In this document: piece by piece, positions 42,668-55,173 of the stretch
How the letters are laid out: each line of letters begins with the position of its first letter
How positions within the stretch are numbered: the stretch's first letter is position 1
From: Saccharomonospora sp. CUA-673
Lineage (GTDB): Bacteria; Actinomycetota; Actinomycetes; Mycobacteriales; Pseudonocardiaceae
Direction of reading: 5' to 3'
Length of the DNA: 56,075 nucleotides
NCBI RefSeq assembly: GCF_001942305.1
Contig: NZ_MKKE01000026.1
Span: forward strand, 1 to 56,075
Notes under the pieces: model-generated
Told to the model about the DNA's origin: nothing
Seen by the model: only the letters and a program-made list of their open reading frames with translations
Databases searched by the model: none
Program-made: the position numbers and the translations under genes

Positions 42668-43146
42668 GTGCAGATCCGCAATTTCACCGACGCCGACTGG
42701 CCCGCCGTGTGGCCGATCGTGCGCGAGGTCATCCGCGCCGAGGACACGTTCGCCGTCGCCCCCGACCTGACCTCCGAGCAGGCATACGACTTCTGGGTGG
42801 ACGGCCACACGGTCGTCGCCGTGAACGACGCGGGCGACATCGCCGGCACGGCGCACATGGACGCCAACCGGCCCGGCCGCGGCGCGCACATCTCGACGGC
42901 CAGTTTCATGGTGTCGAGCGCGGCGCGCGGCCAGGGCGTCGGCGAGGCGATGGTGCGGTACGCGCTCGACTGGGCACGCGCCGAGGCTACGCCGGCATGC
43001 AGTTCAACGCCGTGGTCGAGACCAATACGTCGGCGGTGAAGCTGTACGAGCGGCTCGGGTTCCACATCGTCGGCACGGTGCCCGGCGCGTTCGACCACCC
43101 GGTGAAGGGACGAGTCGGCCTGCACATCATGTTCATCGCGTTCTGA
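42668..43146 (+). CDS. GNAT family N-acetyltransferase (one apparent frameshift)
   Basis: About 159 aa. Acetyl-CoA site 'VSSAARGQGVGEAMVRYALD' (Q/R-x-x-G-x-G/A) lies in the first frame. After a shift near 42985 the fourth motif, 'GMQFNAVVETNTSAVKLYER' and 'LGFHIVGTVPGAFDHPVKGR', is in the next. One missing base restores the family length. GTG 42668 lies 8 nt after TACCGT, so the message may be leaderless. Substrate unknown. Two TCTGAACGT repeats stand between its stop and the convergent hydrolase gene. Confidence 0.85.
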
Positions 43147-43180
43147 ACGTTCTGAACGTTCTCCGGCGTTTCCCCGCGGC

Positions 43181-44374
43181 TCAGCGGCTTCCGAGCTTCG
43201 CGAGCGTGGCGGCGAAGCGCTCGCCGATGACGCGGTGCGATTCGGGGCCGGGGTGCAGCGCGTCGGGCAGGGGGAACTCGGCGTGGTCGGCCTCGCCGTA
43301 CAGCTCCTGTCCGTCCACATGGAACAGATTCGCATCGGCGCGGCCCGCGACGATCTCGCGCAGCTGCGCACGGATGACGGTGAGCGTGAGCTTGCCGGCG
43401 GCCACGTCGGCAGGGTCGCCGGTGGCGGCGAACCGGATCTCCCCGGCGCGCAGCGCGTCGACGTCGAAGGTGCCCGGTCCCGGCGTGTGCTCGTGGATGA
43501 GGCAATGCAGCGGCGAGATCACCGCGATGGGGGTGTCGGGGTGGCCGTCGCGGATGGTGTCGAGGAAGCCGTGCACGGCGGGCGTGAACGTGCGCAGCCG
43601 CATGGCGTCGCTGTTGACGAGGTTGATACCGATCTCGAGGCTGATCAGGTCGGCGGGCCGGTCGCGGATGATGCGGGCGGCGAACGGGTCGAGCATCATG
43701 GCGCCGCTGAAGCCGAGGTTGACGAGGTCGACGTCGGCGTGCCGGGCGGCGACCGCGGGCCACGTCCCGGCTGGTCCGGCGGCATTGGAGCCCTGGCTGA
43801 TCGAGCTGCCGTGGCTGATCCACACCGGACGGTTCCGCGGCGTGGCCGGTGCGACGTCGGCGTCGGCGCGCAGGGCGACGAGTTCGATCGTCTCGTTGTG
43901 CGGCAGCCAGATCTCGACGTCCTTTGTGGATTCGCCTGTGGATACTCCGGTGGATTCGCCGAGTCCGTCGAACCGGATGGTGGCCACGGGTCCGGATTCG
44001 ACGCGGGTGTCACCGGTCGCATGTCGACATGGACCCGGTCGCGCCGGTGGACGTCGCGTGTGCGACGGGGCGGCCGTCGACGAGCAGGTCGTACTGTCCG
44101 TCGGGGCGCGGTGGCACGCCGACGTAGCTCTTGGCCGTGCGCACGGCGTCGAGTTCGACGACGGTGGCGGCGGTGCGGAACGCCAGCCGCACCCCGGCGG
44201 GTTGCGTTTCGGCCATGGCCAGCTGGGCGCCGGGCCCGCGGCCGTCGAAGTAGCGCGTGCGGACCGACGTCGCAGCCGGTGCATCAGCACGCCGCGGTCG
44301 GTGTGTTCCAGTTCGGCGGCGCCCACGACAAGATCGTCGATGCGCGCGGCACGGAGGGTGGCTTCACTCGGCAC
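43181..44374 (-). CDS. SGNH/GDSL hydrolase (three apparent single-base deletions)
   Basis: About 398 aa after repair. The C-terminal SGNH domain is clean: 'RPVWISHGSSISQGSNAAGP' (GDS-like block with Ser), 'ADVDLVNLGFSGAMMLDPFA', 'ISLEIGINLVNSDAMRLRTF' and the catalytic 'LPDALHPGPESHRVIGERFA'. The N-terminal carbohydrate-esterase-like jelly roll is spread over three frames, with breaks near 44274, 44038 and 44020: 'TSVRTRYFDGRGPGAQLAMA', then 'RVHVDM', then 'ATGDTRVESGPVATIRFDG'. Three deletions of one base return to the starting frame, so the open frame looks continuous by chance but its residues about 35-118 are wrong. Confidence 0.82.
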   Translation of the reverse strand: MPSEATLRAARIDDLVVGAAELEHTDRGVLMHRLRRRSARATSTAAGPAPSWPWPKRNPPGCGWRSAPPPPSSNSTPCARPRATSACHRAPTDSTTCSSTAAPSHTRRPPARPGPCRHATGDTRVESGPVATIRFDGLGESTGVSTGESTKDVEIWLPHNETIELVALRADADVAPATPRNRPVWISHGSSISQGSNAAGPAGTWPAVAARHADVDLVNLGFSGAMMLDPFAARIIRDRPADLISLEIGINLVNSDAMRLRTFTPAVHGFLDTIRDGHPDTPIAVISPLHCLIHEHTPGPGTFDVDALRAGEIRFAATGDPADVAAGKLTLTVIRAQLREIVAGRADANLFHVDGQELYGEADHAEFPLPDALHPGPESHRVIGERFAATLAKLGSR

Positions 44375-44383
44375 CCCCGAACC

Positions 44384-44617
44384 CTAGCCACCACCCCGCC
44401 ACCGAGCACGCGGTTTCCCACCGGAGCCGATCGGCGTGCCGTCGCCCTCGATGGCGCCGAAGAACGCCGGAGGCCAGGCCGCCGGAGCCGCATCTGACGC
44501 CTCGTCGGACGTCGACGCGACCACGAGCCGCCGCGCTTCGGCGACCAACCTGCGGACGTGCTCGTCCGGAAGTTCGTCCACCAGGCGCTTCAGCTCGTCG
44601 CGCTCCTGGCTGCTCAT
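44384..44617 (-). CDS. Small hypothetical protein, helical N-terminus
   Basis: 77 aa. The N-terminal helix 'SSQERDELKRLVDELPDEHV' continues to 'RRLVAEARRLVV', then a 'WPPAFFGAIEGDGTPIGSGG' segment with the 'PPAFFG' string seen in many small actinobacterial proteins that resemble the antitoxin half of a pair. No toxin gene is adjacent. GTG/ATG choice is clear (ATG 44617, with GGAGG-like CATGGAGG upstream). Confidence 0.6.
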   Translation of the reverse strand: MSSQERDELKRLVDELPDEHVRRLVAEARRLVVASTSDEASDAAPAAWPPAFFGAIEGDGTPIGSGGKPRARWRGGG

Positions 44618-44644
44618 GGAGGCACGCTCCAGCGCCGCGTGACG

Positions 44645-45490
44645 TTACGGCTTGCGGCCGACTGCGGCGGCGATGCAGTGGGCCGCGGACGAGTGGCCGT
44701 CGAGCGGCGGGCCGTCCGGCCACCATTCGTCGTTCATGACCAGGCCCGGTTCGATCAGGTCGAGACCGTCGAGCATCTCGAGGATCTCGGAGCGCTTGCG
44801 CCAGTAGCCACGGCCGGTGCCACCTGCGCCGCGCATGATCTCCTGCACGCGCATCGCGGTTTCGGTGTGCTCGTTCTCCGGGTCGATGAAGTGCGTGAAC
44901 GCGACGTACGAACCCGACGGCAGCGCGTCGATGTAGGCGCGCATCACGTCGACGGGCGGCATGCCGTGTTCGGCGTCGTGGTGGTGCAGCGTGGCGACCT
45001 GCAGCAGGCCGAGCGGGCGGGAGAAGTCGAGGAACTCGCGGACCGACTCGTTGCCGAGCACGTCGTCGGGCTCGAAGATGTCGGCGTCGAGGAAGCGGGT
45101 GTTCTCGTTCTCCTCGAGGATCGCGCGGCCGTGCGCGAGCACCACGGGGTCGTTGTCGACGTAGACGACGCGGGCGTCGTCGTTGAGGCGCTGGGCGACC
45201 TGGTGGGTGTTCTCGGCGGTCGGCAGGCCGGAACCGCAGTCGAGGAACTGGTCGATGCCCGCGCGCGTGGCGAGGAACCGCACGGCGCGGATCAGGAACA
45301 TGCGGTTGCTGATCGCGATCTGCCGAACCTCGGGAACGGCCTCGTCCATGCGGTAGATCAGCTCGCGGTCGACCTCGTAGTTCGTCTGGCCGCCGATGGC
45401 GAAGTCGTAGGCACGCGCGATGCTGGGCACCGTCGTGTCGATCGTCTTCACGGTCGGCGACACGGACTCGGATTCGGCAGAAGCGGACAT
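44645..45490 (-). CDS. SAM-dependent methyltransferase, DUF574 family
   Basis: 281 aa. 'TVPSIARAYDFAIGGQTNYE' at the N-terminus and 'RFLATRAGIDQFLDCGSGLP' (SAM motif I) are diagnostic of the actinobacterial DUF574/Methyltransf_19 family. 'VVYVDNDPVVLAHGRAILEE' is motif II, and 'SGSYVAFTHFIDPENEHTET' follows. Such genes are numerous in actinomycetes; targets are mostly unknown. The 225-bp gap after it (45491-45715) shows nothing but promoter-like DNA. Confidence 0.9.
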   Translation of the reverse strand: MSASAESESVSPTVKTIDTTVPSIARAYDFAIGGQTNYEVDRELIYRMDEAVPEVRQIAISNRMFLIRAVRFLATRAGIDQFLDCGSGLPTAENTHQVAQRLNDDARVVYVDNDPVVLAHGRAILEENENTRFLDADIFEPDDVLGNESVREFLDFSRPLGLLQVATLHHHDAEHGMPPVDVMRAYIDALPSGSYVAFTHFIDPENEHTETAMRVQEIMRGAGGTGRGYWRKRSEILEMLDGLDLIEPGLVMNDEWWPDGPPLDGHSSAAHCIAAAVGRKP

Positions 45491-45715
45491 CTCAGACTGA
45501 CCTCGCTACACACGGACGTCACGGCGGTGGGGACCTCAGACACGCAGGGTAGCCCAATCGGCGGCACCTGTGACCACCCAGCCGACATCGAGATCAACAT
45601 GCCGCCCACGAACCGCACGGGGGCGATGACCCCGGCCGAGCCCTACGACAGAACCCATGAAGCGACCACTGCGACGTCATCGAGGGCGTCGGGGATTGAT
45701 CGGAGCGCGCCGGTG

Positions 45716-46153
45716 ATGGCATTCCACCTCCTGCGGCCCGACGTGGCGGGCGAACTCGGCGAGGGAACGGTTCTCGACACCTCCACGCATCCGCCGGTCG
45801 TTCACCAGCTGGAGTACGTCGTGAGCGCCTGGTTCGGATCGGACATCCTCGAGTCGTTTCCCTGTTTCGTGGTGTCGGCCGAACTGGGGACGGCACTCGA
45901 GAAGTCGGGGCTCGGGTCGTTCGAGCTCGCCGATATGCGGCTGACCGTGACACCGGAAGCCGACGAACTCCGACGCGACATGGGCGTACGCGAGTTCCCG
46001 ACGTTCGTCTGGCTGAAGGTTCACGGGCAAGCAGGCGTGGACGATGTCGGCGTCGACCGACGGGCGTCCCTCGTGGTCTCCGACCGCGCGCTCGAGCTCC
46101 TCCGCCGCTTCGACCTCGACGGTTGCGACGTCGAGGAGTACGCCGGCCCTTGA
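45716..46153 (+). CDS. Hypothetical protein, about 145 aa
   Basis: Start taken at ATG 45716 ('MAFHLLRPDVAGELGEGTVL'); upstream codons are in an open frame but without coding character. Features: 'PPVVHQLEYVVSAWFGSDIL', 'SFPCFVVSAELGTALEKSGL', 'DDVGVDRRASLVVSDRALEL' and 'RRFDLDGCDVEEY'. The C-terminal 'LVVSDRALELLRRF' part resembles small proteins found beside polymorphic toxins as immunity factors (Imm11/DUF1629-like), but this is weak. No toxin gene is adjacent. Confidence 0.6.
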   Translation: MAFHLLRPDVAGELGEGTVLDTSTHPPVVHQLEYVVSAWFGSDILESFPCFVVSAELGTALEKSGLGSFELADMRLTVTPEADELRRDMGVREFPTFVWLKVHGQAGVDDVGVDRRASLVVSDRALELLRRFDLDGCDVEEYAGP

Positions 46154-46166
46154 CGCACGCTGCCGG

Positions 46167-46778
46167 TCACGCCGGGGTGTGGCTGAGGATTGCGACGAGG
46201 AAGTCGGAGTTCGGTTCGAGGGGTTCGAGGTCCCAGGTGGCGAGGGCGTGGTCGGTGCGCAGGCCGGCGGCGGTGACGTCGGCGAAGAAGTCGTCGGCGG
46301 TGTAGCCACGGTCGGTTCCGAATCCGACGGCGGCCCGCCCCTCCGGCGCCAGCCACTCGCGGAATCGGCGCACGACGGTGGCGCGGGTGCTCGGCGCGAG
46401 GAACGGAATCACGTTGCCGGCGCAGACGATCAGGTCGAACGGCGTCGCGACGCCCTCGGCCGCGAGGTCCACCTCGGCGAGATCGCCGACCAGCCAACGC
46501 GGCCCCGGGTGATCCTCCTCGGCGGCGGCGATCAGCACCGGGTCGACATCCACGCCGACGACGTCGTGCCCCGCCGCGGCGAGCGCCGCCGCGACCCGGC
46601 CCGGACCGCATCCGGCGTCGAGGATGCGGGCGCCGCGCGGGGCCATCGCGTCCACCAGCCGCGCCTCACCGGCGAGGTCCTCGCCTGCGCGCGCGAGACC
46701 CCGCATCCGCTCCACATACCACTCGGAATGACCGGGATCCTCGGCCACCTTCTGCATCCAACGACTTGTCTCGACCAC
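46167..46778 (-). CDS. Class I SAM-dependent methyltransferase
   Basis: 203 aa. 'GHSEWYVERMRGLARAGEDL' is followed by motif I 'GARILDAGCGPGRVAAALAA' and the acidic motif II 'HDVVGVDVDPVLIAAAEEDH', then 'FDLIVCAGNVIPFLAPSTRA'. Substrate unknown. GTG 46778 is chosen as the start; no good ribosome-binding site is seen. The 277 bp between it and idi (46779-47055) hold no gene. Confidence 0.88.
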   Translation of the reverse strand: MVETSRWMQKVAEDPGHSEWYVERMRGLARAGEDLAGEARLVDAMAPRGARILDAGCGPGRVAAALAAAGHDVVGVDVDPVLIAAAEEDHPGPRWLVGDLAEVDLAAEGVATPFDLIVCAGNVIPFLAPSTRATVVRRFREWLAPEGRAAVGFGTDRGYTADDFFADVTAAGLRTDHALATWDLEPLEPNSDFLVAILSHTPA

Positions 46779-47055
46779 GGCGCCATTGTGCCCTTCCCAT
46801 GCACCGCTGTGCCTGCCCAATGCGCCTGTCCGAGTCGCCGCGCGGGCCCGCGCAAGGACCGGGTGCTGCCTGTCACACCCGGCGTCGCTACCCGGCGAGG
46901 CTGACCACCGATGACTACCCAAAGTTGATCTCAAGGGACCCGACGGGGCTCGATGGTGGACGTCAACGACACCTGTCTGGCTGATTCGACTGCGCCGTTC
47001 ATCGGGCAACCTGGTCGCCGCTCGACGACCACGGGCAGGAGGACGGGGACCGACG

Positions 47056-47685
47056 ATGGCCGAATCGGCCATCCCGGAAGCGGACACCGCGGCGGACACG
47101 AGCACCGAGGCCGTCGTGCTGCTCGACGACAACGGAGACCGGATCGGCACCGAGGCGAAGTCGACGGTGCATCATCGGGACACTCCGCTGCATCTGGCGT
47201 TCTCCGCCTACGTGTTCAACCCGCGCGGCGAGCTGTTGTTGACCCGCCGGGCGGCGAGCAAGAAGACCTGGCCGCACGTGTGGACCAACAGTTGCTGCGG
47301 TCATCCCCTGCCGGACGAACCGCTGCCCGACGCTGTCGCGCGGCGGCTGTCCGACGAGTTGGGACTCACCGCCGGGCCCATCGATCTGGTCCTGCCCATG
47401 TTCCGGTACCGCGCGACGATGCCCAACGGCATCGTCGAGAACGAGTGGTGCCCGGTCTATCGGGTGCAGGTCGACGGGACACCCGTGCCGGCGCCCGACG
47501 AGGTGTCGGCCACGCAGTGGGTGGCGTGGCACCAGTTCGTCCGAGCGGTGTCCACCGGCGAGGTCACCGTCTCCCCGTGGTGCGCCGAACAACTGCGGGC
47601 ACTGGCCGAACTCGACGGCGGCCCTGCCGACTGGCCGGTAGCCGACCCCACGGAACTCCCTCCCGCCGCACGCCCGCACCCATAG
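47056..47685 (+). CDS. idi: Isopentenyl-diphosphate delta-isomerase, type 1
   Basis: 209 aa with a Nudix fold. The catalytic cysteine is in '[15 protein letters not shown]' and the catalytic glutamate in '[14 protein letters not shown]'; the Nudix helix is '[16 protein letters not shown]'. It interconverts IPP and DMAPP, balancing the C5 units for prenyl chain growth. It lies 150 bp upstream of the encapsulin/geosmin synthase operon on the same strand. GAGGACGGGGACCGACG precedes the ATG. Confidence 0.95.
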   Translation: MAESAIPEADTAADTSTEAVVLLDDNGDRIGTEAKSTVHHRDTPLHLAFSAYVFNPRGELLLTRRAASKKTWPHVWTNSCCGHPLPDEPLPDAVARRLSDELGLTAGPIDLVLPMFRYRATMPNGIVENEWCPVYRVQVDGTPVPAPDEVSATQWVAWHQFVRAVSTGEVTVSPWCAEQLRALAELDGGPADWPVADPTELPPAARPHP

Positions 47686-47711
47686 CCCGTAACCCGTAGC
47701 GCGAACACGGG

Positions 47712-47768
47712 TCACCGACGCACCCATCACCGGCCACGGACGCAGTAATCACCGACGCACCAATCACC
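47712..47768. repeat. 20-bp direct repeats upstream of the encapsulin operon
   Basis: TCACCGACGCACCCATCACC (47712-47731) and TCACCGACGCACCAATCACC (47749-47768) match at 19 of 20 positions, start 37 bp apart, and lie 68 bp before the first encapsulin gene. A partial third copy, AATCACCGGC, follows. They could bind a regulator of the operon. Confidence 0.55.
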
Positions 47769-47835
47769 AATCACCGGCAAATCCGACGACCGTTCGACAG
47801 CGCACAACGCGTGACACGCACAGGAGGAGAAACCG

Positions 47836-51568
<3,733 letters not shown>

Positions 51569-51611
51569 CCGGTGCTGCAGCCGAGGCCACCCGAGACCGA
51601 AAGGAACCAGC

Positions 51612-53018
51612 GTGACCACACCCGATTCCGAATCCACGACCGCGCAGCCGTTGTCCGCCCTCAGCACCGAGGCAGCTCGGACGCTGTCCACCACCACGAA
51701 GTCCGAGCCCTACATGCAGGGCATCACGCCGCGGTGGCTGCTGCGCATGCTGCCGTGGGTGGAGGTCTCCAGTGGTACGTACCGGGTCAACCGGCGGCGG
51801 ACCTACACCATCGGCGACGGGCAGATCACCTGCACCCTCGCCGACGGCACCTACCGTCCGGTCGCCGGGGAACTGCGGGAACTGCGCGCGCTGCGCGAGT
51901 TCGACGACGATGACGTGCTGCGGGAACTGGCGGAGGCGTTCCGGCAGGACGAGTACACCTCCGGCGAGACGATCTGCGCGTCCGGCGACCCCGTCGACGG
52001 GGTGCGGGTGCTCGCGCGCGGCAGGGTCACCAGGCACGGTACCGGCGAATACGGTGAACGGATCCTGCTCGACGTCATCGACGACGGCGACCATTTCGGC
52101 GGAACAGGACTGCTGGACCCGCAGGCGGCCTGGGATTTCACGGCGGTCGCCGAAACCACGTGCACGGTGCTGACCCTGCCGCGAGAGGTGGTCGACCGGG
52201 TGAGCACCAGCCATCCGCACCTGGCGGCCCACCTCACCGAGACCGCCGCCAGGGTCGTCGCCGACCGCGCTCGATCCGACAAGTACGGGCAGGCGGCGAT
52301 CGGGCTCACGTCGGGGCAGCACGGCGAGCCGGCCATTCCCGGCACCTACGTCGATTACGAGCCACAGCCGCGTGAGTACGAGCTGAGCATCGCCCAGCTG
52401 CGGCTGCGGGTGCACACCCGGGTCAGCGACCTCTACAACAAGCCGATGGACCAGTTGCAGCAGCAGGTGCGGCTGTCGATCGAGTCGCTGTTGGAGCGGC
52501 AGGAACGCGATCTGCTCACCCACCACGACTACGGACTGCTGAACAACGTCGATCCCACCCAGCGGCTGCGGTCGGTCACCGGCGCACCCGCCCCGGACGA
52601 CATGGATCGGCTGTTGGCCCGGCGCCGCAAGACCGCGTTCTTCCTGGCACATCCGAAGGTCATCGCCCAGTTCGGCCGCGAATGCACGGCACGTGGCATC
52701 TACCCGACGCCGGCAGAGGTCGAGGGCCGTCCGGTCCAGGCGTGGCGCGGGGTGCCGATCCTGCCGTCCGACAAGATCCCGATCTCGGCCACCGGCACCA
52801 GCAGCATTCTCGCCATGCGCGTCGGCGAGCGCGACGACGGAGTGATCGCGTTGCGGCAGACGGGTCTGCCGGACGAGGTCCGGCCCGGCATCAATGCCCG
52901 GTTCGCGGGCATCGACGAGAAGGCCGTCGCCACCTACGTGCTGGGCGCAAACCACGCCGCGGCCGTGCTCGTCAGCGACGCCCTCGGCATGCTGACGAAC
53001 GTTCAGCTCGGCCGGTAA
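51612..53018 (+). CDS. Family 2B encapsulin shell protein 2
   Basis: 468 aa, GTG start. Same layout as shell protein 1 and close to it at both ends ('SEPYMQGITPRWLLRMLPWV', 'GTYVDYEPQPREYELSIAQL', 'TAFFLAHPKVIAQFGRECTA', '[20 protein letters not shown]'). The CRP-like insert (about 97-215) is more diverged: 'HFGGTGLLDPQAAWDFTAVA' lacks both the Glu and the Arg of a cAMP pocket. Two different shell proteins around one cargo gene suggest a mixed, two-component shell. It follows geoA by 43 bp. Confidence 0.93.
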   Translation: MTTPDSESTTAQPLSALSTEAARTLSTTTKSEPYMQGITPRWLLRMLPWVEVSSGTYRVNRRRTYTIGDGQITCTLADGTYRPVAGELRELRALREFDDDDVLRELAEAFRQDEYTSGETICASGDPVDGVRVLARGRVTRHGTGEYGERILLDVIDDGDHFGGTGLLDPQAAWDFTAVAETTCTVLTLPREVVDRVSTSHPHLAAHLTETAARVVADRARSDKYGQAAIGLTSGQHGEPAIPGTYVDYEPQPREYELSIAQLRLRVHTRVSDLYNKPMDQLQQQVRLSIESLLERQERDLLTHHDYGLLNNVDPTQRLRSVTGAPAPDDMDRLLARRRKTAFFLAHPKVIAQFGRECTARGIYPTPAEVEGRPVQAWRGVPILPSDKIPISATGTSSILAMRVGERDDGVIALRQTGLPDEVRPGINARFAGIDEKAVATYVLGANHAAAVLVSDALGMLTNVQLGR

Positions 53019-53041
53019 GCATCGACGAGGGAGCACCCGAA

Positions 53042-54081
53042 TTGCCGACGAGGTCTCAGAGCGCCGACGCAGACGCCGCCGTGGCGATTCTCGAACGCAG
53101 TCGGGCCTGCGTCACACCGAAACTGCGGGACGCGGTGCACACGCTGCCCGCGTCGATCCGGACCGTCGCGGGTTACCACCTCGGCTGGTGGGATCGTGAC
53201 GGCCGGCCGGAGGACACCGACGGTGGCAAGGCGTTGCGGCCCGCGCTCGCACTGCTCGCCGCCCGCGCGGTCGGCGGCAGTACGGACGCCGCTCTGCCCG
53301 CGGCGGTCGCGGTCGAACTCGTGCACAACTTCTCGCTGTTGCACGACGATGTCATGGACGGCGACACGACCCGTCGGCATCGGACGACCGCGTGGGTGGC
53401 GTTCGGGACCGGACCGGCGATCCTCGCCGGTGACGCCCTGCTGACCCGGGCGCTGGAGTTGGTCGCCGTCAGCGGCCATGCGCGGGCGACCGAGGTGACG
53501 GAACTGATCAGCAGGGCCGTCAGCCGCCTCATCGAGGGGCAGTTCGCCGATGTGAGCTTCGAACAACGCTCCGATGTGGACGTCACCGAATGTCTCGCCA
53601 TGGCCGATGACAAGACCGGCGCGCTGTTCGAGTGCGCCACCACCGCGGGCGGCATGTTCGGCGACGCCGGCCCGGACGACCTCCACCGCCTGCGCGAGTA
53701 CGGCCGCCTGTGCGGCCGCGCGTTCCAGCACGCCGACGATCTGCTCGGCATCTGGGGCGATCCGGCGGTCACCGGGAAGTCCGCGTACTCCGACCTCCGC
53801 AGTCACAAGAAGTCGCTACCCGTGGTGTGGGCGCTGCATTCCGGCACGGAGGCGGGCGCCGCGCTGGCCGACCTGTACGCCCGCGACGCGCCGCTCGACG
53901 ACGCCGAAGCGGAGAAGGCCGCAGAGTTGGTCGAAGTCGCCGGTGGGCGCGCATGGAGCCGGCAACAGGCACGTCAGCTCGGCGAGCAGGCTGTGGCGAC
54001 GGTGTCCGGCATCGACGCGACCCCGCTGCCGTGGCCGATCTGCGACTGCTCGCGGCACTCACCGCAGACCGCGCCAGCTGA
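53042..54081 (+). CDS. Polyprenyl (farnesyl/geranylgeranyl) diphosphate synthase (one apparent frameshift)
   Basis: About 346 aa. First Asp-rich motif 'SLLHDDVMDGDTTRR' (DDVMD at 102-106), second 'HADDLLGIWGD' (230-240), plus 'GGKALRPALALLAARAVGGS' and 'DKTGALFECATTAGGMFGDA'. It condenses IPP with allylic diphosphates. Chain length cannot be fixed from sequence; farnesyl diphosphate would feed geoA. TTG 53042 is chosen as start, with AGGGAG 8 nt upstream. Near 54026 the frame shifts; the true end reads 'ADLRLLAALTADRAS' to 54081. It may itself be shell cargo, but has no GPTG motif. Confidence 0.88.
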
Positions 54082-54170
54082 CCCCTGCGGACACCGACCT
54101 GCGCGCTCCACTCGCCCGCGCGACTACTCGCCGGTAATGTCGGTGTCAGGGGGCAGGACGGGTGGTCGGC

Positions 54171-54653
54171 ATGGGTGTCGTGAACGTGCACGAGCGGCGC
54201 TTCGCCGTGCCCCAGGACCAGGTCGGCGCGCTGATCGACGCGCTGGCCGGCGACGACGACCCGGTGTGGCCCGGCAAACTGTGGCCCCCGCTCCGCCTGG
54301 ACCGACCGCTGGGCGTCGGGGCGACCGGCGGACACGGCCCCGTCCGGTACCACGTGATCGCCTACGTCCCCGGCCGTTGGGTGCGCTTCTCGTTCGACCG
54401 GCCCACCGGGTTCGACGGCGTCCACGAGTTCACCGCGCTCACCGACGGCGACCACACGGTGTTGCGTCACCTGATCGCCATGCGCGTCCACGGAACAGCG
54501 CGCCTCAGCTGGCCACTCGTCTACGGCCCGCTGCACGACGCACTCCTCGAAGACCTCCTCGACCGCGCCGAACACCGCATCACCGGCACCATCGCGACCC
54601 CCGCCCGCTGGAACCCGTGGGTCCGCCTCCTCCGCCGCCTAGCGACGCGGTGA
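54171..54653 (+). CDS. SRPBCC-like protein
   Basis: 160 aa. The pattern of strands 'VNVHERRFAVPQDQVGALID', 'PLRLDRPLGVGATGGHGPVR' and 'YVPGRWVRFSFDRPTGFDG', then 'HVLRHLI'-like 'HTVLRHLIAMRVHGTARLSW' and a C-terminal helix 'DALLEDLLDRAEHRITGTI', fits the SRPBCC/polyketide cyclase-like fold. Ligand unknown. It follows the prenyl synthase by 90 bp on the same strand, but a TAATGT -10-like box at 54136 suggests its own promoter. It is the last gene before the tRNA remnant. Confidence 0.7.
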   Translation: MGVVNVHERRFAVPQDQVGALIDALAGDDDPVWPGKLWPPLRLDRPLGVGATGGHGPVRYHVIAYVPGRWVRFSFDRPTGFDGVHEFTALTDGDHTVLRHLIAMRVHGTARLSWPLVYGPLHDALLEDLLDRAEHRITGTIATPARWNPWVRLLRRLATR

Positions 54654-54669
54654 TCGTCGAGGCAGTAAA

Positions 54670-54698
54670 AAGCCCCAGGTCTGTGACCTGGGGCTTTG
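54670..54698 (-). terminator. Rho-independent terminator of the former tRNA-Arg gene
   Basis: AAAGCCCCAGGTC and GACCTGGGGCTTT form a perfect 13-bp stem with a 3-nt loop. On the minus strand it is followed by TTTTTACTGCC, a good U-tract. It stands directly at the 3' end of the tRNA-Arg remnant, as in intact genomes, and also ends the SRPBCC gene on the other strand. Confidence 0.85.
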
Positions 54699-54743
54699 GC
54701 GCGCCTATAGGGATTCGAACCCCAAACCTTCTGATCCGTAGTC
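54699..54743 (-). tRNA. 3' half of tRNA-Arg(ACG), integration-site remnant (att)
   Basis: Reading the minus strand from 54743, the sequence holds the anticodon loop CTACGGA (anticodon ACG), the variable region, a T arm with GGTTCGAAT, and the acceptor 3' strand GGCGCGCC. The 5' half (acceptor 5' strand and D arm) is absent to the right, where unrelated DNA begins. The break falls at the anticodon stem, the classic crossover place of tyrosine integrases. So this is not a working tRNA gene but the attachment-site copy left at one end of an inserted element. Confidence 0.7.
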
Positions 54744-55160
54744 CGGGGCTCAATCTACCGTCAATGTACAGTCGAGGTTAGCCTCTGTCAACTCCTCCAG
54801 CTCACACGGCACCTCCGACCGGTCCGAGTGCCGCCTACGACTGGCCAGTGTCGGGCTCTACGTCGGCAGCCGAGCCCACCTGGAGACCACCCTGAGCGCT
54901 TAGCGCGACACCTTGCGTCCAAGCGGTTGCGTCTATCGAGGGGGGTGGTGTTCACCAGACGACAGGGCCGCGTTCGCTGTCAACCATGAACGCACCATAA
55001 CCACGTCTCGCGACAAGGGACCGGGAAAACACCGTCAGCGCGGTCAGCCGCGCCGGGACTGGCCATGGCGGCGGATCAGGACAGATTTCGTTCGGAATGT
55101 GTGTCGACCGGGAGTCTGCGCCACACCGCTATGTCGTCGGCATTCCGAGGGACACGGCCC
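54744..55160. other. Element-internal stretch without recognisable gene
   Basis: About 420 bp between the tRNA remnant and the AlbA-type gene, with lower GC than the chromosomal part. No frame with coding character, no hairpin of note. It could hold remains of an integrase gene end or regulatory DNA of the element, but nothing can be supported. Confidence 0.4.
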
Positions 55161-55173
55161 TACGCTGGTGGTC

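Noticed and set aside
43181..44374. Reading the SGNH hydrolase frame as continuous and correct
   Set aside because: The stretch between about 44274 and 44020 has family-like sequence in two other frames and nonsense in this one; three deletions return to frame by chance.
54699..54780. Intact tRNA-Arg gene
   Set aside because: Only the 3' half from the anticodon loop onward can be matched; the D arm and the 5' acceptor strand are missing.
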